From the NCBI RefSeq assembly GCF_019443505.1, contig NZ_CP080377.1:4154001-4218000 (forward strand): a stretch of 64,000 nucleotides of DNA. The letters run 5' to 3'. A program made the translations under genes and the position numbers. This document shows, in pieces, positions 47,490 to 55,777 of the stretch; within the stretch, counting starts at the first letter, position 1, and each line of letters begins with the position of its first letter. Below the pieces are notes generated by a model. That model did no database searches. It was not told the DNA's origin and saw only the letters and a list, made by a program, of their open reading frames with translations. The stretch comes from Janthinobacterium sp. PAMC25594. Lineage in GTDB: Bacteria; Pseudomonadota; Gammaproteobacteria; Burkholderiales; Burkholderiaceae_D.

Positions 47490-47828
47490 TTAGCTGCCCG
47501 TGTACAGGGGATTGGCGGCCACATATACCTGGACGCCATCGACAGCCATGTCCTTGGGCGCGATGTCGCTCAGGGCGAAGACGGTCTTGTTGTTGAAGGT
47601 TTGCACGTGCCACGTAAAACGTTGGCCGGCGCGCGCGATGGTGACGGTTTCGCCGCGCGTGACGTTGATGCGGCGCGTATCGGGCTGCAGGTCGATGCTG
47701 CGCTGCGCGGCGCCGTCGTGGGCGGCGCTGCCATAGTCGGCGGGCGTGCCCGTGGGGCCGGCGGCAATGGCGCTGCCGGCAAGGACGGCGCACAGGATGG
47801 CCAGGGCGCTGCGGTGGGTGTTCAACAT
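47490..47828 (-). CDS. CzcE-like periplasmic heavy-metal/copper-binding protein
   Basis: The protein has 112 residues with signal peptide 1-23 (MLNTHRSALAILCAVLAGSA). The mature part, PADYGSAAHDGAAQRSIDLQPDTRRINVTRGETVTI and then FTWHVQTFNNKTVFALSDIAP, matches the CzcE family, small periplasmic proteins that bind Cu(II). GGAG lies 6 bases before the ATG. It is downstream of a two-gene ABC system on the same strand but separated by 134 bp. No metal efflux genes are near, so the metal role rests on family pattern. Confidence 0.75.
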   Translation of the reverse strand: MLNTHRSALAILCAVLAGSAIAAGPTGTPADYGSAAHDGAAQRSIDLQPDTRRINVTRGETVTIARAGQRFTWHVQTFNNKTVFALSDIAPKDMAVDGVQVYVAANPLYTGS

Positions 47829-47962
47829 GATTTCTCCAAGAATAAGCCAGGCGCGGTGAATAACCGTGCCGTTTTGTCGTCGTGGCTGCACCGGGATCGC
47901 CGGTTTTTGCAACACGGCATCGTAAGCTGTCCTTGGTCGATTTGCAAAGCTGTATTTCCTGT

Positions 47963-48589
47963 CTATATTTCCACCGTCGCCGCCAGCGGCACGTCCGGCG
48001 CCAGGTGGCTGGTCAGCACGATGCACTGGCGCGCCAGACGAAGCGGGTCGGCCAGGCGCCCGCGCAGGTGTGCCATGGCGGCCGTATCGAGGCCATTGAA
48101 CGGTTCATCGATCAGCAGCAAGCGTACGGGCAAGGCCAGGGCCAAGGCCAGTTGCAGTTTTTTGTGCTGGCCCAGCGAGAGGGCGATGATGCTTTGCTGC
48201 AAGGTGGACGTCATGGCAAACGCCTTCAGCTCGTCGTTCAGCAGCGACTGGTCGCTGCCCGGGTACAGGGCCAGGTGCAGGTCGAGAAATTCGTGCACTT
48301 GCAGCCAGGGCAGGGCGGGTGCGTCGCCGCCGCAATAGAAGGCTAGTGCGCGGTACGCCAGCGGCATGCAGCCGCTGTCGACGTCATCCAGGCGGATGGA
48401 CCCGCGCGCGGGCAGCAGGGCGCCGCCCGCCAACTTCAGCAAGGTCGTCTTGCCGGCGCCATTCGCGCCCCGCAGCCAGGTGACGCCAGGGCCGAATTGC
48501 TGGCTGAATCCCTGGAAGACGCTGTGCGTGGGGAAGTGAAAATCGAGGTGCTCGATGTGCAAGGTGGGAGAAGAGGCATTCAATTCCAT
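47963..48589 (-). CDS. ABC transporter ATP-binding protein
   Basis: The protein has 208 residues: Walker A GANGAGKT at 41-48, signature LSLGQHKKLQLA, Walker B LLLIDEPFNGLD and the switch His in LTSHLAP. The signature deviates from LSGGQ (LSLGQ). It resembles small export-type or CcmA-like ATPases and overlaps the upstream integral membrane protein by 10 bp, so the two form one transporter. The substrate is unknown. Confidence 0.85.
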   Translation of the reverse strand: MELNASSPTLHIEHLDFHFPTHSVFQGFSQQFGPGVTWLRGANGAGKTTLLKLAGGALLPARGSIRLDDVDSGCMPLAYRALAFYCGGDAPALPWLQVHEFLDLHLALYPGSDQSLLNDELKAFAMTSTLQQSIIALSLGQHKKLQLALALALPVRLLLIDEPFNGLDTAAMAHLRGRLADPLRLARQCIVLTSHLAPDVPLAATVEI

Positions 48590-49683
48590 AATTCGCTTCC
48601 GATAGCGCTCAAGGCAAGGATGGACAGCACGACGAGGACGACGCGTCCGCGCGCCGTGAGGCGGGGCAGGCCGACGATTGCCAGCAAGGCCGCGCTGGCG
48701 GTGAGGGCATACACGCTGGTCACGCGCTGCTGCAAGGTGGCGGGGTGGATGTTGTACAGCAAGACAGCGCCTGCCAGCAGCACGGCAAACGGTGGCAGCA
48801 GGCTCGCCGCGCAGGCCAGGCGTGTCAAGGCCGTGCTGGCCAAGGGCCAGGCGTCCAGCGATGGACGCAGCACGGCGATCTGCTCGCGCACGGCCTTGTC
48901 GCCCCGGTCCGTCACAATGATCAGGCTGGCGCTGGCCAGTAAACCGAGCAGCGGTGCCGGCACGAGGGGTGCACGCAGCAGCCAGGCCAGCATGCTGGCG
49001 CCAGCCGTGGCCAGCAGTACGCTTTGCTGGATGCCAATCACATTGTCATTGCGCCAGAACGGCAGCCAGAACAGCTGGCGCCACAGGAACACGGTGCGCC
49101 AGCGGGGCCGTTGCGGCACATAGGCGCTCATCGTTGGCGGGTGTGCCCTTTGTGCGGGGCGTGGCGCGCGCAGGCGCTGCGCCACGATGAGCGTCGTCAG
49201 CAGCCAGGCCAGCAGCCAGGCGGCGACGGTGGCGGCGATGCCGGGCGCGGCAATCGGGCGCAGCCAGGGCGGCGATTGCACCAGCCAGATGCCGGCCGAG
49301 ACCGCGTAGGCAAGGCCCAGCGGCAGCATCAGCAAGCCGGCCACGGCCACGTCGGCTTGCCAGCGCAAGCGCGTCGGCAAGGGCAGCTGGCGCAGCCAGG
49401 CGGCGATGGGAGCCGGCAGCAGGCGCTTGCGCAGCAACCAGACGGGCAGGCAGGTCAGCAGGGCTTGCGCGCTCAAGAGACCCAGAGCGGCGGGCCAGGG
49501 CAAGGTCATGGCGAGAAAGCCGGGCAGGGCGATGACGCTGAGCAAGCCCAGCACGACGGGGCCGGCCAGGAACACGAGAATTTCCATGGAACTGGCCAGG
49601 CTGGCGGCAAATTGCAGCAAAGCATGATGGGCCAGGCGCAAGCGCAGGACGAGGTAGGGGGAAAGACTGTGGGGCAGGCGCAT
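48580..49683 (-). CDS. Integral membrane protein, partner of the ABC ATPase
   Basis: The protein has 367 residues with about ten hydrophobic segments (for example FLAGPVVLGLLSVIALPGFLA, LPLGLAYAVSAGIWLV and IAAPGIAATVAAWLLAWLLT). No strong family motif was recognised. Its stop overlaps the ATPase start by 10 bp, which argues for an exporter-type ABC permease. Highly Leu/Ala-rich, with hydrophobic segments along most of its length. Confidence 0.7.
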   Translation of the reverse strand: MRLPHSLSPYLVLRLRLAHHALLQFAASLASSMEILVFLAGPVVLGLLSVIALPGFLAMTLPWPAALGLLSAQALLTCLPVWLLRKRLLPAPIAAWLRQLPLPTRLRWQADVAVAGLLMLPLGLAYAVSAGIWLVQSPPWLRPIAAPGIAATVAAWLLAWLLTTLIVAQRLRAPRPAQRAHPPTMSAYVPQRPRWRTVFLWRQLFWLPFWRNDNVIGIQQSVLLATAGASMLAWLLRAPLVPAPLLGLLASASLIIVTDRGDKAVREQIAVLRPSLDAWPLASTALTRLACAASLLPPFAVLLAGAVLLYNIHPATLQQRVTSVYALTASAALLAIVGLPRLTARGRVVLVVLSILALSAIGSELWN

Positions 49684-49728
49684 CAGGCAGGAGCTGCAGA
49701 GTCAGGACGAGCGCTGATTCTAACAGCC

Positions 49729-49792
49729 GGGGTCAGACCCCCAGATAAGTTAGCTTTGAGGTTGACGTTGGCGGTGTTGAGGGTCTGACCCC
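49729..49792. repeat. REP-like inverted pair of GGGTCAGACCC palindromes
   Basis: GGGGTCAGACCCCC (49729-49742) and GGGTCTGACCCC (49781-49792) are the same unit in opposite orientation, about 38 bp apart, with AT-richer sequence between. It matches the unit at 27472-27502 and could fold as a long hairpin (REPIN-like). Confidence 0.65.
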
Positions 49793-49800
49793 ACAATGGG

Positions 49801-49835
49801 AAAAGCCCTTCGGTTCTGGGAACCAAAGGGCTTTT
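49801..49835 (-). terminator. Terminator of tRNA unit copy 1
   Basis: The arms AAAAGCCCTTCGGTTC and GAACCAAAGGGCTTTT (one mismatch) have loop TGG. On the minus strand the stem ends in TTTT. It lies 8 bp past the 3' end of tRNA-Asp. Confidence 0.85.
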
Positions 49836-49842
49836 CTTTTAT

Positions 49843-49919
49843 TGGCGGAGCGGACGGGACTCGAACCCGCGACCCCCGACGTGACAGGCCGGTATTCTAA
49901 CCAACTGAACTACCACTCC
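49843..49919 (-). tRNA. tRNA-Asp (GTC), copy 1
   Basis: This is a 77-base gene with encoded CCA. The acceptor stem GGAGTGG pairs with CCGCTCC (one G-T pair), and the T loop is GGTTCGAGTCC. The anticodon GTC lies in CCTGTCACG. The sequence is close to E. coli tRNA-Asp. Co-transcribed behind tRNA-Val. Confidence 0.97.
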
Positions 49920-49976
49920 AAGCTCGTATGATCTGTGTTGCTGATCCATGAAGCACTGGATAATTTTCTGCATTGG

Positions 49977-50052
49977 TGGTGGGTGCTGAGAGGCTCGAAC
50001 TCCCGACCTACGCCTTGTAAGGGCGCCGCTCTACCAACTGAGCTAAGCACCC
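49977..50052 (-). tRNA. tRNA-Val (TAC), copy 1
   Basis: This is a 76-base gene with encoded CCA. The acceptor stem GGGTGCT pairs with AGCACCC, and the anticodon is TAC in CTTTACAAG context. 57 bp separate it from tRNA-Asp on the same transcript. Confidence 0.97.
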
Positions 50053-50104
50053 GCATACCCAGAAAACTATCCCGACGTTTGTCACCACGTCTGGAAGAGG
50101 CACT

Positions 50105-50134
50105 ATTATAGGGGGCGCTTTCCCGCTTGTGCAA
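50105..50134 (-). promoter_or_regulatory. Promoter of tRNA unit copy 1
   Basis: On the minus strand, TTGCAC (50134-50129) and a perfect TATAAT (50110-50105) are 18 bp apart, 53 bp upstream of mature tRNA-Val. Confidence 0.7.
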
Positions 50135-50227
50135 CTATTCTTGAGGGCTAAAAGCAGTTTTTTTGCTGAAAAGCGCAAAAATATTCAAGGGAGCGAGTAT
50201 TGACGTGTTTTCTGGTTCGGAAATGGG

Positions 50228-50262
50228 AAAAGCCCTTCGGTTCTGGGAACCAAAGGGCTTTT
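50228..50262 (-). terminator. Terminator of tRNA unit copy 2
   Basis: Identical to the terminator at 49801-49835, shifted by 427 bp. It lies between the two tRNA units, so they are separate transcripts. Confidence 0.85.
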
Positions 50263-50269
50263 CTTTTAT

Positions 50270-50346
50270 TGGCGGAGCGGACGGGACTCGAACCCGCGAC
50301 CCCCGACGTGACAGGCCGGTATTCTAACCAACTGAACTACCACTCC
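50270..50346 (-). tRNA. tRNA-Asp (GTC), copy 2
   Basis: Identical in sequence to copy 1 over all 77 bases as far as I can compare by eye; anticodon GTC. Confidence 0.97.
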
Positions 50347-50400
50347 AAGCTCGTATGATCTGTATTGCTGATCCATGAAGCACTGGACAGTTTTCTGATT

Positions 50401-50476
50401 TGGTGGGTGCTGAGAGGCTCGAACTCCCGACCTACGCCTTGTAAGGGCGCCGCTCTACCAACTGAGCTAAGCACCC
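50401..50476 (-). tRNA. tRNA-Val (TAC), copy 2
   Basis: Identical in sequence to copy 1 over 76 bases; anticodon TAC. The spacer to tRNA-Asp copy 2 is 54 bp and has a few base changes and a 3-bp deletion relative to copy 1. Confidence 0.97.
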
Positions 50477-50532
50477 GTTGCTTGTCTCAGAAAACCATCC
50501 CGACGTTTGTCACCACGTCTGGAAGAGGGGCT

Positions 50533-50561
50533 ATTATAGGATGGCTAAAATCCTTCTGCAA
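50533..50561 (-). promoter_or_regulatory. Promoter of tRNA unit copy 2
   Basis: On the minus strand, TTGCAG (50561-50556) and TATAAT (50538-50533) are 17 bp apart, 57 bp upstream of tRNA-Val copy 2. The -10 and downstream block are shared with copy 1, but the -35 region is different sequence. Confidence 0.68.
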
Positions 50562-50575
50562 GCGCTTTTTTCACA

Positions 50576-52714
50576 TTATTCCGTGATATTCCATTGGGAA
50601 AGCATCCACGCCATATTAAACGCATTCTCGGCGATGGCGTTATAGCGGCCCGATGCGCCGCCGTGGCCGGCGCCCATATTCGTTTTCAGCAGCAGGGGAT
50701 TGCCGTCCGTCTTGTACGCGCGCAGCTTGGCCACATACTTGGCCGGTTCCCAGTACATGACCTGGCTGTCGTTCAGGCCCGTCGTCACCAGCATGGCGGG
50801 ATAATTCTTGCGCGCAATGTTGTCGTAGGGCGAGTAGCTGAGCATGTAGTCGTAGGCCGCCTTCTGGTTCGGGTCGCCCCATTCCAGATACTCTCCCGTC
50901 GTCAGGGGCAGGCTGGCGTCCATCATGGTGTTCATCACGTCGACGAAGGGCACGGCCGCGTGCACGGCGTGGAACAGCTCGGGGCGCATGTTGACGACGG
51001 CGCCCATCAGCAAGCCGCCGGCGCTGCCGCCCTGGATGATGAGGCGGTTCGGGCTGGTCCATTTTTCGCGCACCAGATAGTCGGCGCTGTCGATGAAGTC
51101 ATTGAAGGTGTTTTTCTTCTTCATCAGCATGCCGTCTTCATGCCAGGCTTCGCCCATGTCGGTGCCGCCGCGGATATGCGCCTGCGCATAGATGACGCCC
51201 CGCTCCAGCAGGCTGATGCGGCTGATGGAGAAAGTGGCTTCCGTGGAAATGCCATACGAGCCGTACGAGTACAGCAGCAGCGGCGCGGAACCGTCGAGCT
51301 TGACTCCCTTCTTGTAGACGACCCACAGCGGCACTTGCACGCCATCGCGCGCCTTCGCCCACAAGCGCTGCGTGGTGTAGCGGCTGCCGTCAAAGCCGCC
51401 GCCGATTTCCTGCTGTTTCAGTACCGTGCGCTTGCCATCCTTCATGCTGACATCGATGACGGTGGGCGGCGTGACGGGCGACTGGTACGACATGCGAAAT
51501 TGCGTGGCGGAAAACTCTGGCGTGCCGACGGATGTGGCCAGGTAGACGGGGTCGTCGAACTGCACCGTCTTCCAGTTTTTATGCGCGAAATCGTAGATGC
51601 GCGCGCGGTTCAGGGCGCGCGCCTTTTCCATCACCACCAGGTAGCCCTGGAACACGTCGATGGACTGGATCACGGCATCCTTGTTGTGCGGCACGACGGG
51701 CTTCCAGTTCTTCGGCTGCGGCGCAGACAGCGGCGCGCTGACGACACGGAAGTTCTTCGCCTCCTTGTTGGTGACGATATACAACTGGCCGTCGCGGTGC
51801 TCGACGATGTAGCGGTGGCCTTTTTCGCGTTTCAGCACGCTCTGGAAACTGCCTTGCGGCTTGCTCGTTGGCAGCAGCAGCACTTCGCTCGTATCCGTGC
51901 TGCCCGAGGTCAGCACGAAGAACTGCTTGTCGTGCGTGCGATCCACATTGATGGTGAATTGCTCCACCGGCTCGTGGTAAACCTGTTGCGGCGCGCCGCC
52001 CAGGGCCAGGCGGAACAGCCGGTCCGAGCGCTTGGTGGTGGCGTCTTCCTGCGTCAGCATCAGGGTGGCATTGTCCGCCGCCCACGCCAGCGAGGTCACG
52101 CGCGGCATGCTATCGCCCAGCAGCTTGCCCGTCTTCAAATCCTTGACATGCAGCTCGTACTGGCGGAAACCCGTCGTGTCGGTGGTGTAGGCCAGCAATT
52201 GTTCATTCGGGCTGATGGCAAACGCGCGCACGGCAAAGAATTTGTGGCCTTCGGCCAATTGATTCTGGTCCAGCAGGATTTCTTCGACCGCCTGCGCATC
52301 GTAGGCACCGCTGGCGCCGACAGGACGGCGGCAATGCAGCGGATATTGCTTGCCCGCTTCCGTGCGCGTGTAATAGTAAAAGTTACCTTGGCGCGCAGGC
52401 ACGGACAGGTCCACTTCCTGCATGCGGCCCTTGACTTCCGCAGTCACCTTGTCGGCCAGCGGCTGGATCGGGGCCGTGACGGCGGCCGTGTAGGCGTTTT
52501 CCGCATTCAGGTAATCGATCACGGCAGGATCGGTCTTTTTTTGCAGCCAGCGGTAGTCGTCCGTGACGACCGTGCCGTGGCGCGTTTCCTGCCAGGCCGT
52601 CCTGGCGGCGACAGGGGCGGTGGCATCGGCGGCCAGCGCGGATGGCGCCAGCGTGGACAGCAGGATGGATGAGCAGACGGCCATGTGGCGCAAAGCTTGA
52701 TGTGCTGTAGACAA
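50576..52714 (-). CDS. ptrB: Oligopeptidase B, predicted periplasmic
   Basis: The protein has 712 residues. A signal peptide covers about 1-29 (MSTAHQALRHMAVCSSILLS, then TLAPSALA). A beta-propeller follows, then the hydrolase domain with Ser564 in GGSAGG, Asp649 in LNDSQVMYWEP and His684 in GAGHGG. The pattern GGSAGGLLMGAVVNMRPELF is oligopeptidase B, which cuts after Lys/Arg in short peptides. TTG 52714 is chosen as start: GGAG lies 5 bases upstream and it gives positive charges before the signal helix; ATG 52684 is the alternative. A long in-frame extension antisense to dinB is spurious. Most oligopeptidase B enzymes are cytoplasmic, so the signal peptide is notable. Confidence 0.9.
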   Translation of the reverse strand: MSTAHQALRHMAVCSSILLSTLAPSALAADATAPVAARTAWQETRHGTVVTDDYRWLQKKTDPAVIDYLNAENAYTAAVTAPIQPLADKVTAEVKGRMQEVDLSVPARQGNFYYYTRTEAGKQYPLHCRRPVGASGAYDAQAVEEILLDQNQLAEGHKFFAVRAFAISPNEQLLAYTTDTTGFRQYELHVKDLKTGKLLGDSMPRVTSLAWAADNATLMLTQEDATTKRSDRLFRLALGGAPQQVYHEPVEQFTINVDRTHDKQFFVLTSGSTDTSEVLLLPTSKPQGSFQSVLKREKGHRYIVEHRDGQLYIVTNKEAKNFRVVSAPLSAPQPKNWKPVVPHNKDAVIQSIDVFQGYLVVMEKARALNRARIYDFAHKNWKTVQFDDPVYLATSVGTPEFSATQFRMSYQSPVTPPTVIDVSMKDGKRTVLKQQEIGGGFDGSRYTTQRLWAKARDGVQVPLWVVYKKGVKLDGSAPLLLYSYGSYGISTEATFSISRISLLERGVIYAQAHIRGGTDMGEAWHEDGMLMKKKNTFNDFIDSADYLVREKWTSPNRLIIQGGSAGGLLMGAVVNMRPELFHAVHAAVPFVDVMNTMMDASLPLTTGEYLEWGDPNQKAAYDYMLSYSPYDNIARKNYPAMLVTTGLNDSQVMYWEPAKYVAKLRAYKTDGNPLLLKTNMGAGHGGASGRYNAIAENAFNMAWMLSQWNITE

Positions 52715-52817
52715 GGCAACTCCTTTTATAGTCGTGTCAGGATTGTAATCTTGCCATTGAGAAAAGCAACTGTGGTGCGCATGCGTTTCAACTTGCATCC
52801 ACGGGCATTTCCAGCGA

Positions 52818-52837
52818 TACTGTATATAACTACAGTA
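52818..52837. promoter_or_regulatory. LexA (SOS) box of dinB
   Basis: TACTGTATATAACTACAGTA has CTG-N10-CAG with perfect outer arms, almost the E. coli LexA consensus. It overlaps a likely dinB promoter (TTGCAT 52793-52798, GATACT 52816-52821) and ends 18 bp before the start codon. Confidence 0.88.
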
Positions 52838-52855
52838 TCCTGCCGCGAGGTGTCC

Positions 52856-54037
52856 TTGACCACATCTGCCTCCCCACTTCCCGAGCCACCCGCCCGCCGC
52901 TGGATAGCTCACCTGGACATGGATGCCTTCTTTGCCTCCGTGGAACTGCTGAAATATCCGGAATTGCGCGGCGAAGCCGTCGTCATCGGCGGCGGCCGAC
53001 TGCAGCAACCGATGCTGCAGGAAGACGGCACGCGGCAATTCGCGCGCATGCGCGACTACGTGGGGCGCGGCGTCGTCACCACGTCGACGTATGCGGCGCG
53101 CGCGTTCGGCGTGTTTTCCGCCATGGGCATCATGAAGGCGGCGAAACTGGCGCCCGACAGCATCCTGCTGCCCGCCGATTTCGAGGCTTACCGCGAGTAT
53201 TCGGCCCGCTTCAAGCAAGCCGTGGCCAATCTTGCCCCCATCATCCAGAACGTGGGCATCGATGAAATCTATGTCGACCTGACCGAACATGGCGAGCAGG
53301 CGCCGGCCATGGCGGCGCGCCTGAAGGCGGCCGTGTTCGAGGCGACGGGCCTGTCGTGCTCGGTCGGCCTGGCGCCCAACAAATTGTTGGCAAAAATCTG
53401 TTCCGACCTGGAAAAACCCGACGGGCTGACCATTTTGTCGCCCGAGGATGTCGAAACCAGGGTCTGGCCCTTGCCGGCAAAAAAGATCAATGGCATCGGC
53501 CCGAAGGCCACGGCCAAGCTGGAAGCGCTGGGCATCGTCAGCATCGGCGAGCTGGCGCAAGCCGACATGGCCATGCTGCGCACGCAGTTCGGCGACCTGT
53601 ACACGGGCTGGCTGCGCCAGGCGGCGCTGGGCATCGACGAGCGGCCCGTCCAGACGAGCCGGGAAACCAAGTCCGTCAGCCGCGAGACGACGTTCGAGCG
53701 CGACTTGCAGGTGGTGCGCGACCGCGCCACCCTGTCGGAAAAGCTGGAAAGCCTGTGCACGCGCGTGGCGGGCGACCTCGATAAACAGTCGCTGGCGGGG
53801 CGCACGGTGGGCATCAAGCTGCGCTTCGAGGATTTCAGCACCGTCACGCGCGACATCACCTTGCCCAGCGCCACGGCGGACGCCGCCGCCATCCTGCGCG
53901 CCAGCCGCGATTGCCTGCGGCGCGTGCCATTTGACAAGAAAATCCGCCTGTTGGGCGTGCGCATCTCGACCTTGTCCGATCCGGCCGTTGTCACGCGGCA
54001 GGCGCCAGCCCAGGCGGAGCTGTTTCCCAGGCTCTAG
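52856..54037 (+). CDS. dinB: DNA polymerase IV (Y-family translesion polymerase)
   Basis: The protein has 393 residues from TTG 52856, which has GAGG 5 bases upstream. The catalytic start is HLDMDAFFASVE (metal-binding Asp residues), then VGIDEIYVDLTE (catalytic DE pair region) and SCSVGLAPNKLLAK. The thumb and little-finger domains follow. The C-terminus QAELFPRL contains a QxxLF-type beta-clamp binding motif at 386-390. It performs error-prone lesion bypass and is SOS-controlled by the LexA box directly upstream. The first residues MTTSASPLPEPPARRW are a short extra N-terminal arm. Confidence 0.94.
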   Translation: MTTSASPLPEPPARRWIAHLDMDAFFASVELLKYPELRGEAVVIGGGRLQQPMLQEDGTRQFARMRDYVGRGVVTTSTYAARAFGVFSAMGIMKAAKLAPDSILLPADFEAYREYSARFKQAVANLAPIIQNVGIDEIYVDLTEHGEQAPAMAARLKAAVFEATGLSCSVGLAPNKLLAKICSDLEKPDGLTILSPEDVETRVWPLPAKKINGIGPKATAKLEALGIVSIGELAQADMAMLRTQFGDLYTGWLRQAALGIDERPVQTSRETKSVSRETTFERDLQVVRDRATLSEKLESLCTRVAGDLDKQSLAGRTVGIKLRFEDFSTVTRDITLPSATADAAAILRASRDCLRRVPFDKKIRLLGVRISTLSDPAVVTRQAPAQAELFPRL

Positions 54038-54153
54038 CGGCGTTTCCTACAAGATACATACCGCGCCAGACCGCGCTTTTGACGGCATTTTCACGTCGAA
54101 AGTGTAGAATGGCGTTCCCCTGGCACTACTGAAACAAACGGAAGACAAAAACT

Positions 54154-55050
54154 ATGTGGTTCAAGAATCTTCAGATTTACCGCCTGCCCGCACCATGGGC
54201 TTATACGCCAGAACAACTGGAAGAGGCCTTGTCCTCGAACAAATTTACGCCGGCGACCAGCATGGATCTGATGCGCCAGGGCTGGGATACGCCACGCCCG
54301 AACGGTGGCCTGGTCCACGTGGTCAACAAGCAAATGTTGATCCTGCTGGGCACGGAAAAGAAACTCTTGCCAGCGACCGTCATCAACCAGGTGGCCAAGG
54401 CTCGCGCCGCCGAGATGGAAGAAGCGCAAGGCTTTGCGCCCGGTAAAAAGGCCATGAAGGAATTGAAGGAGCGCGTGGCCGACGAGTTGCTGCCGCGCGC
54501 CTTCAGCATTCGCAGCAACGTCTGGACGTGGATCGACCCCGTCAATGGCTGGCTGGTGGTCGATGCGGCCAGCCCGGCGAAAGCCGATGAAGTCATCAAG
54601 CTGCTGCTCAAAGCCGTCGACAAACTGCCGCTGGAAAGCCTGCGCGTGCAGCGCTCGCCCGTGGCGGTGATGACGGAATGGCTGCAGGCCGACGACGCGC
54701 CTGCCGGCTTCACGGTCGACATGGACACGGAATTGCGCGCCACGGGCGAAAGCAAGGCCACCGTGCGCTACGTGCGCCACACCTTGGAAGCGGACGACGT
54801 GCGCCGCCACATCGCGGCCGGCAAGCAGTGCACGCGCCTGGCCATGACGTGGAATGACAAGATCTCGTTCGTGCTGACGGAGTCGCTGGCCATCAAGAGT
54901 GTCAAGCCGCTGGACGTGATCAAGGAAACGGAATCGAGCACGAAGAACGACGACGAGCGTTTCGACGGCGACGTGATGCTGATGACGGGCGAGCTCTCCA
55001 AGCTGATGGCCGACGTGGTCGAAGCTTTGGGTGGTGAAGCAACTGCATAA
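54154..55050 (+). CDS. rdgC: Recombination-associated protein RdgC
   Basis: The protein has 298 residues, starting [11 protein letters not shown], the invariant RdgC opening. Other signatures are WVPP-like region replaced by [17 protein letters not shown], and [26 protein letters not shown]. RdgC forms a ring dimer around DNA and restrains RecA. Length is normal. It is separated from dinB by 116 bp with a possible -10 TAGAAT at 54105. Confidence 0.96.
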   Translation: MWFKNLQIYRLPAPWAYTPEQLEEALSSNKFTPATSMDLMRQGWDTPRPNGGLVHVVNKQMLILLGTEKKLLPATVINQVAKARAAEMEEAQGFAPGKKAMKELKERVADELLPRAFSIRSNVWTWIDPVNGWLVVDAASPAKADEVIKLLLKAVDKLPLESLRVQRSPVAVMTEWLQADDAPAGFTVDMDTELRATGESKATVRYVRHTLEADDVRRHIAAGKQCTRLAMTWNDKISFVLTESLAIKSVKPLDVIKETESSTKNDDERFDGDVMLMTGELSKLMADVVEALGGEATA

Positions 55051-55069
55051 AAGCAGCTGTGCAGGTACG

Positions 55070-55097
55070 AAAAAGGAGCTGCGGCTCCTTTTTTTTT
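55070..55097. terminator. Bidirectional terminator between rdgC and the asparaginase-like gene
   Basis: GGAGC (55075-55079) and GCTCC (55084-55088) with loop TGCG are flanked by A5 and T9 runs, so it can serve both convergent genes. Confidence 0.85.
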
Positions 55098-55130
55098 CGC
55101 CTGTGCTTTTAGCCCTGTCCCGGCATCGGC

Positions 55131-55616
55131 TTACAAGGGCTGGAACACGCCGGCGGCGCGGTTCTTTTGCACATTGTCCCAGGCGAAGATCTGGCCATTC
55201 ATGGCCACGTACACGCCCGCTGGCAAGGTTTGCGCCACGCCGCAGGCAAAGCCCAGGTTGAACAGGGCATCGGAGTTGTCGATTTCGTAGGGAATCATGG
55301 CGCCCGTCAAAATCACCGTTTGCTGCAGGTTCGCCGCGCCCAGCACTTGCGCCGTCTCGCGCATGGTGTCGGTGCCGTGGATGATGACGATGGCTTTCTC
55401 CTGTGCCGCGCGGCACGAGGCCAGCACGCGCTGGCGGTCCGCATCCTGCATGTCGAGTGAATCGAGCAGAGGCAGTTGCTCCAGGGCCACGGGTGCCGTC
55501 ATGCGCGCGCGGGCAATCGCTGCCGGCAAATGACTGTCGGAAAAGCCCAGGGTACCGTTCAATTCGTTGTAGTGTTTGTCGAAAGTGCCGCCGGTGGCGA
55601 GTATGCGCAAAGTCAT
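55131..55616 (-). CDS. Single-domain asparaginase-like protein
   Basis: The protein has 161 residues. It covers only the N-terminal asparaginase domain: ATGGTFDK (first catalytic Thr) near residue 8 and HGTDTM (second catalytic Thr/Asp) near residue 80, ending with YVAMNGQIFAWDNVQKNRAAGVF. Full L-asparaginases have about 330 residues, so the C-terminal domain is missing. The stop is clean and the end carries its own motif, so this looks like a short family, not a fresh truncation. Activity is uncertain. Confidence 0.82.
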   Translation of the reverse strand: MTLRILATGGTFDKHYNELNGTLGFSDSHLPAAIARARMTAPVALEQLPLLDSLDMQDADRQRVLASCRAAQEKAIVIIHGTDTMRETAQVLGAANLQQTVILTGAMIPYEIDNSDALFNLGFACGVAQTLPAGVYVAMNGQIFAWDNVQKNRAAGVFQPL

Positions 55617-55777
55617 GATGTGGTCACGATGTCAGTGGAGAATGACGCGCATGATAGCGTGGATTGTGTGCCTTGCGTGAATGGCGAGCCCGCTGCGGGC
55701 CGTTGCAGATCGCATCTGGAAAATTTGGCCATCTGTGAGTACACTGGTTTCTTTGTTTGCTGCCATCCCGACTCCGT

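Noticed and set aside
49910..50134. Short open frames over the tRNA genes (also 50365-50586)
   Set aside because: They are made of tRNA sequence and flanks; the RNA genes explain the region.
49684..50560. Possible integrative element at the tRNA genes
   Set aside because: No integrase, no attachment-site repeats other than the tandem tRNA block itself.
52685..52855. In-frame N-terminal extension of dinB
   Set aside because: It would span the LexA box and promoter and has no similarity to polymerase IV.
52715..53560. In-frame 282-codon extension of the oligopeptidase B frame
   Set aside because: It is antisense to dinB, has no ribosome site at its start, and a good TTG start with GGAG and signal peptide lies downstream.
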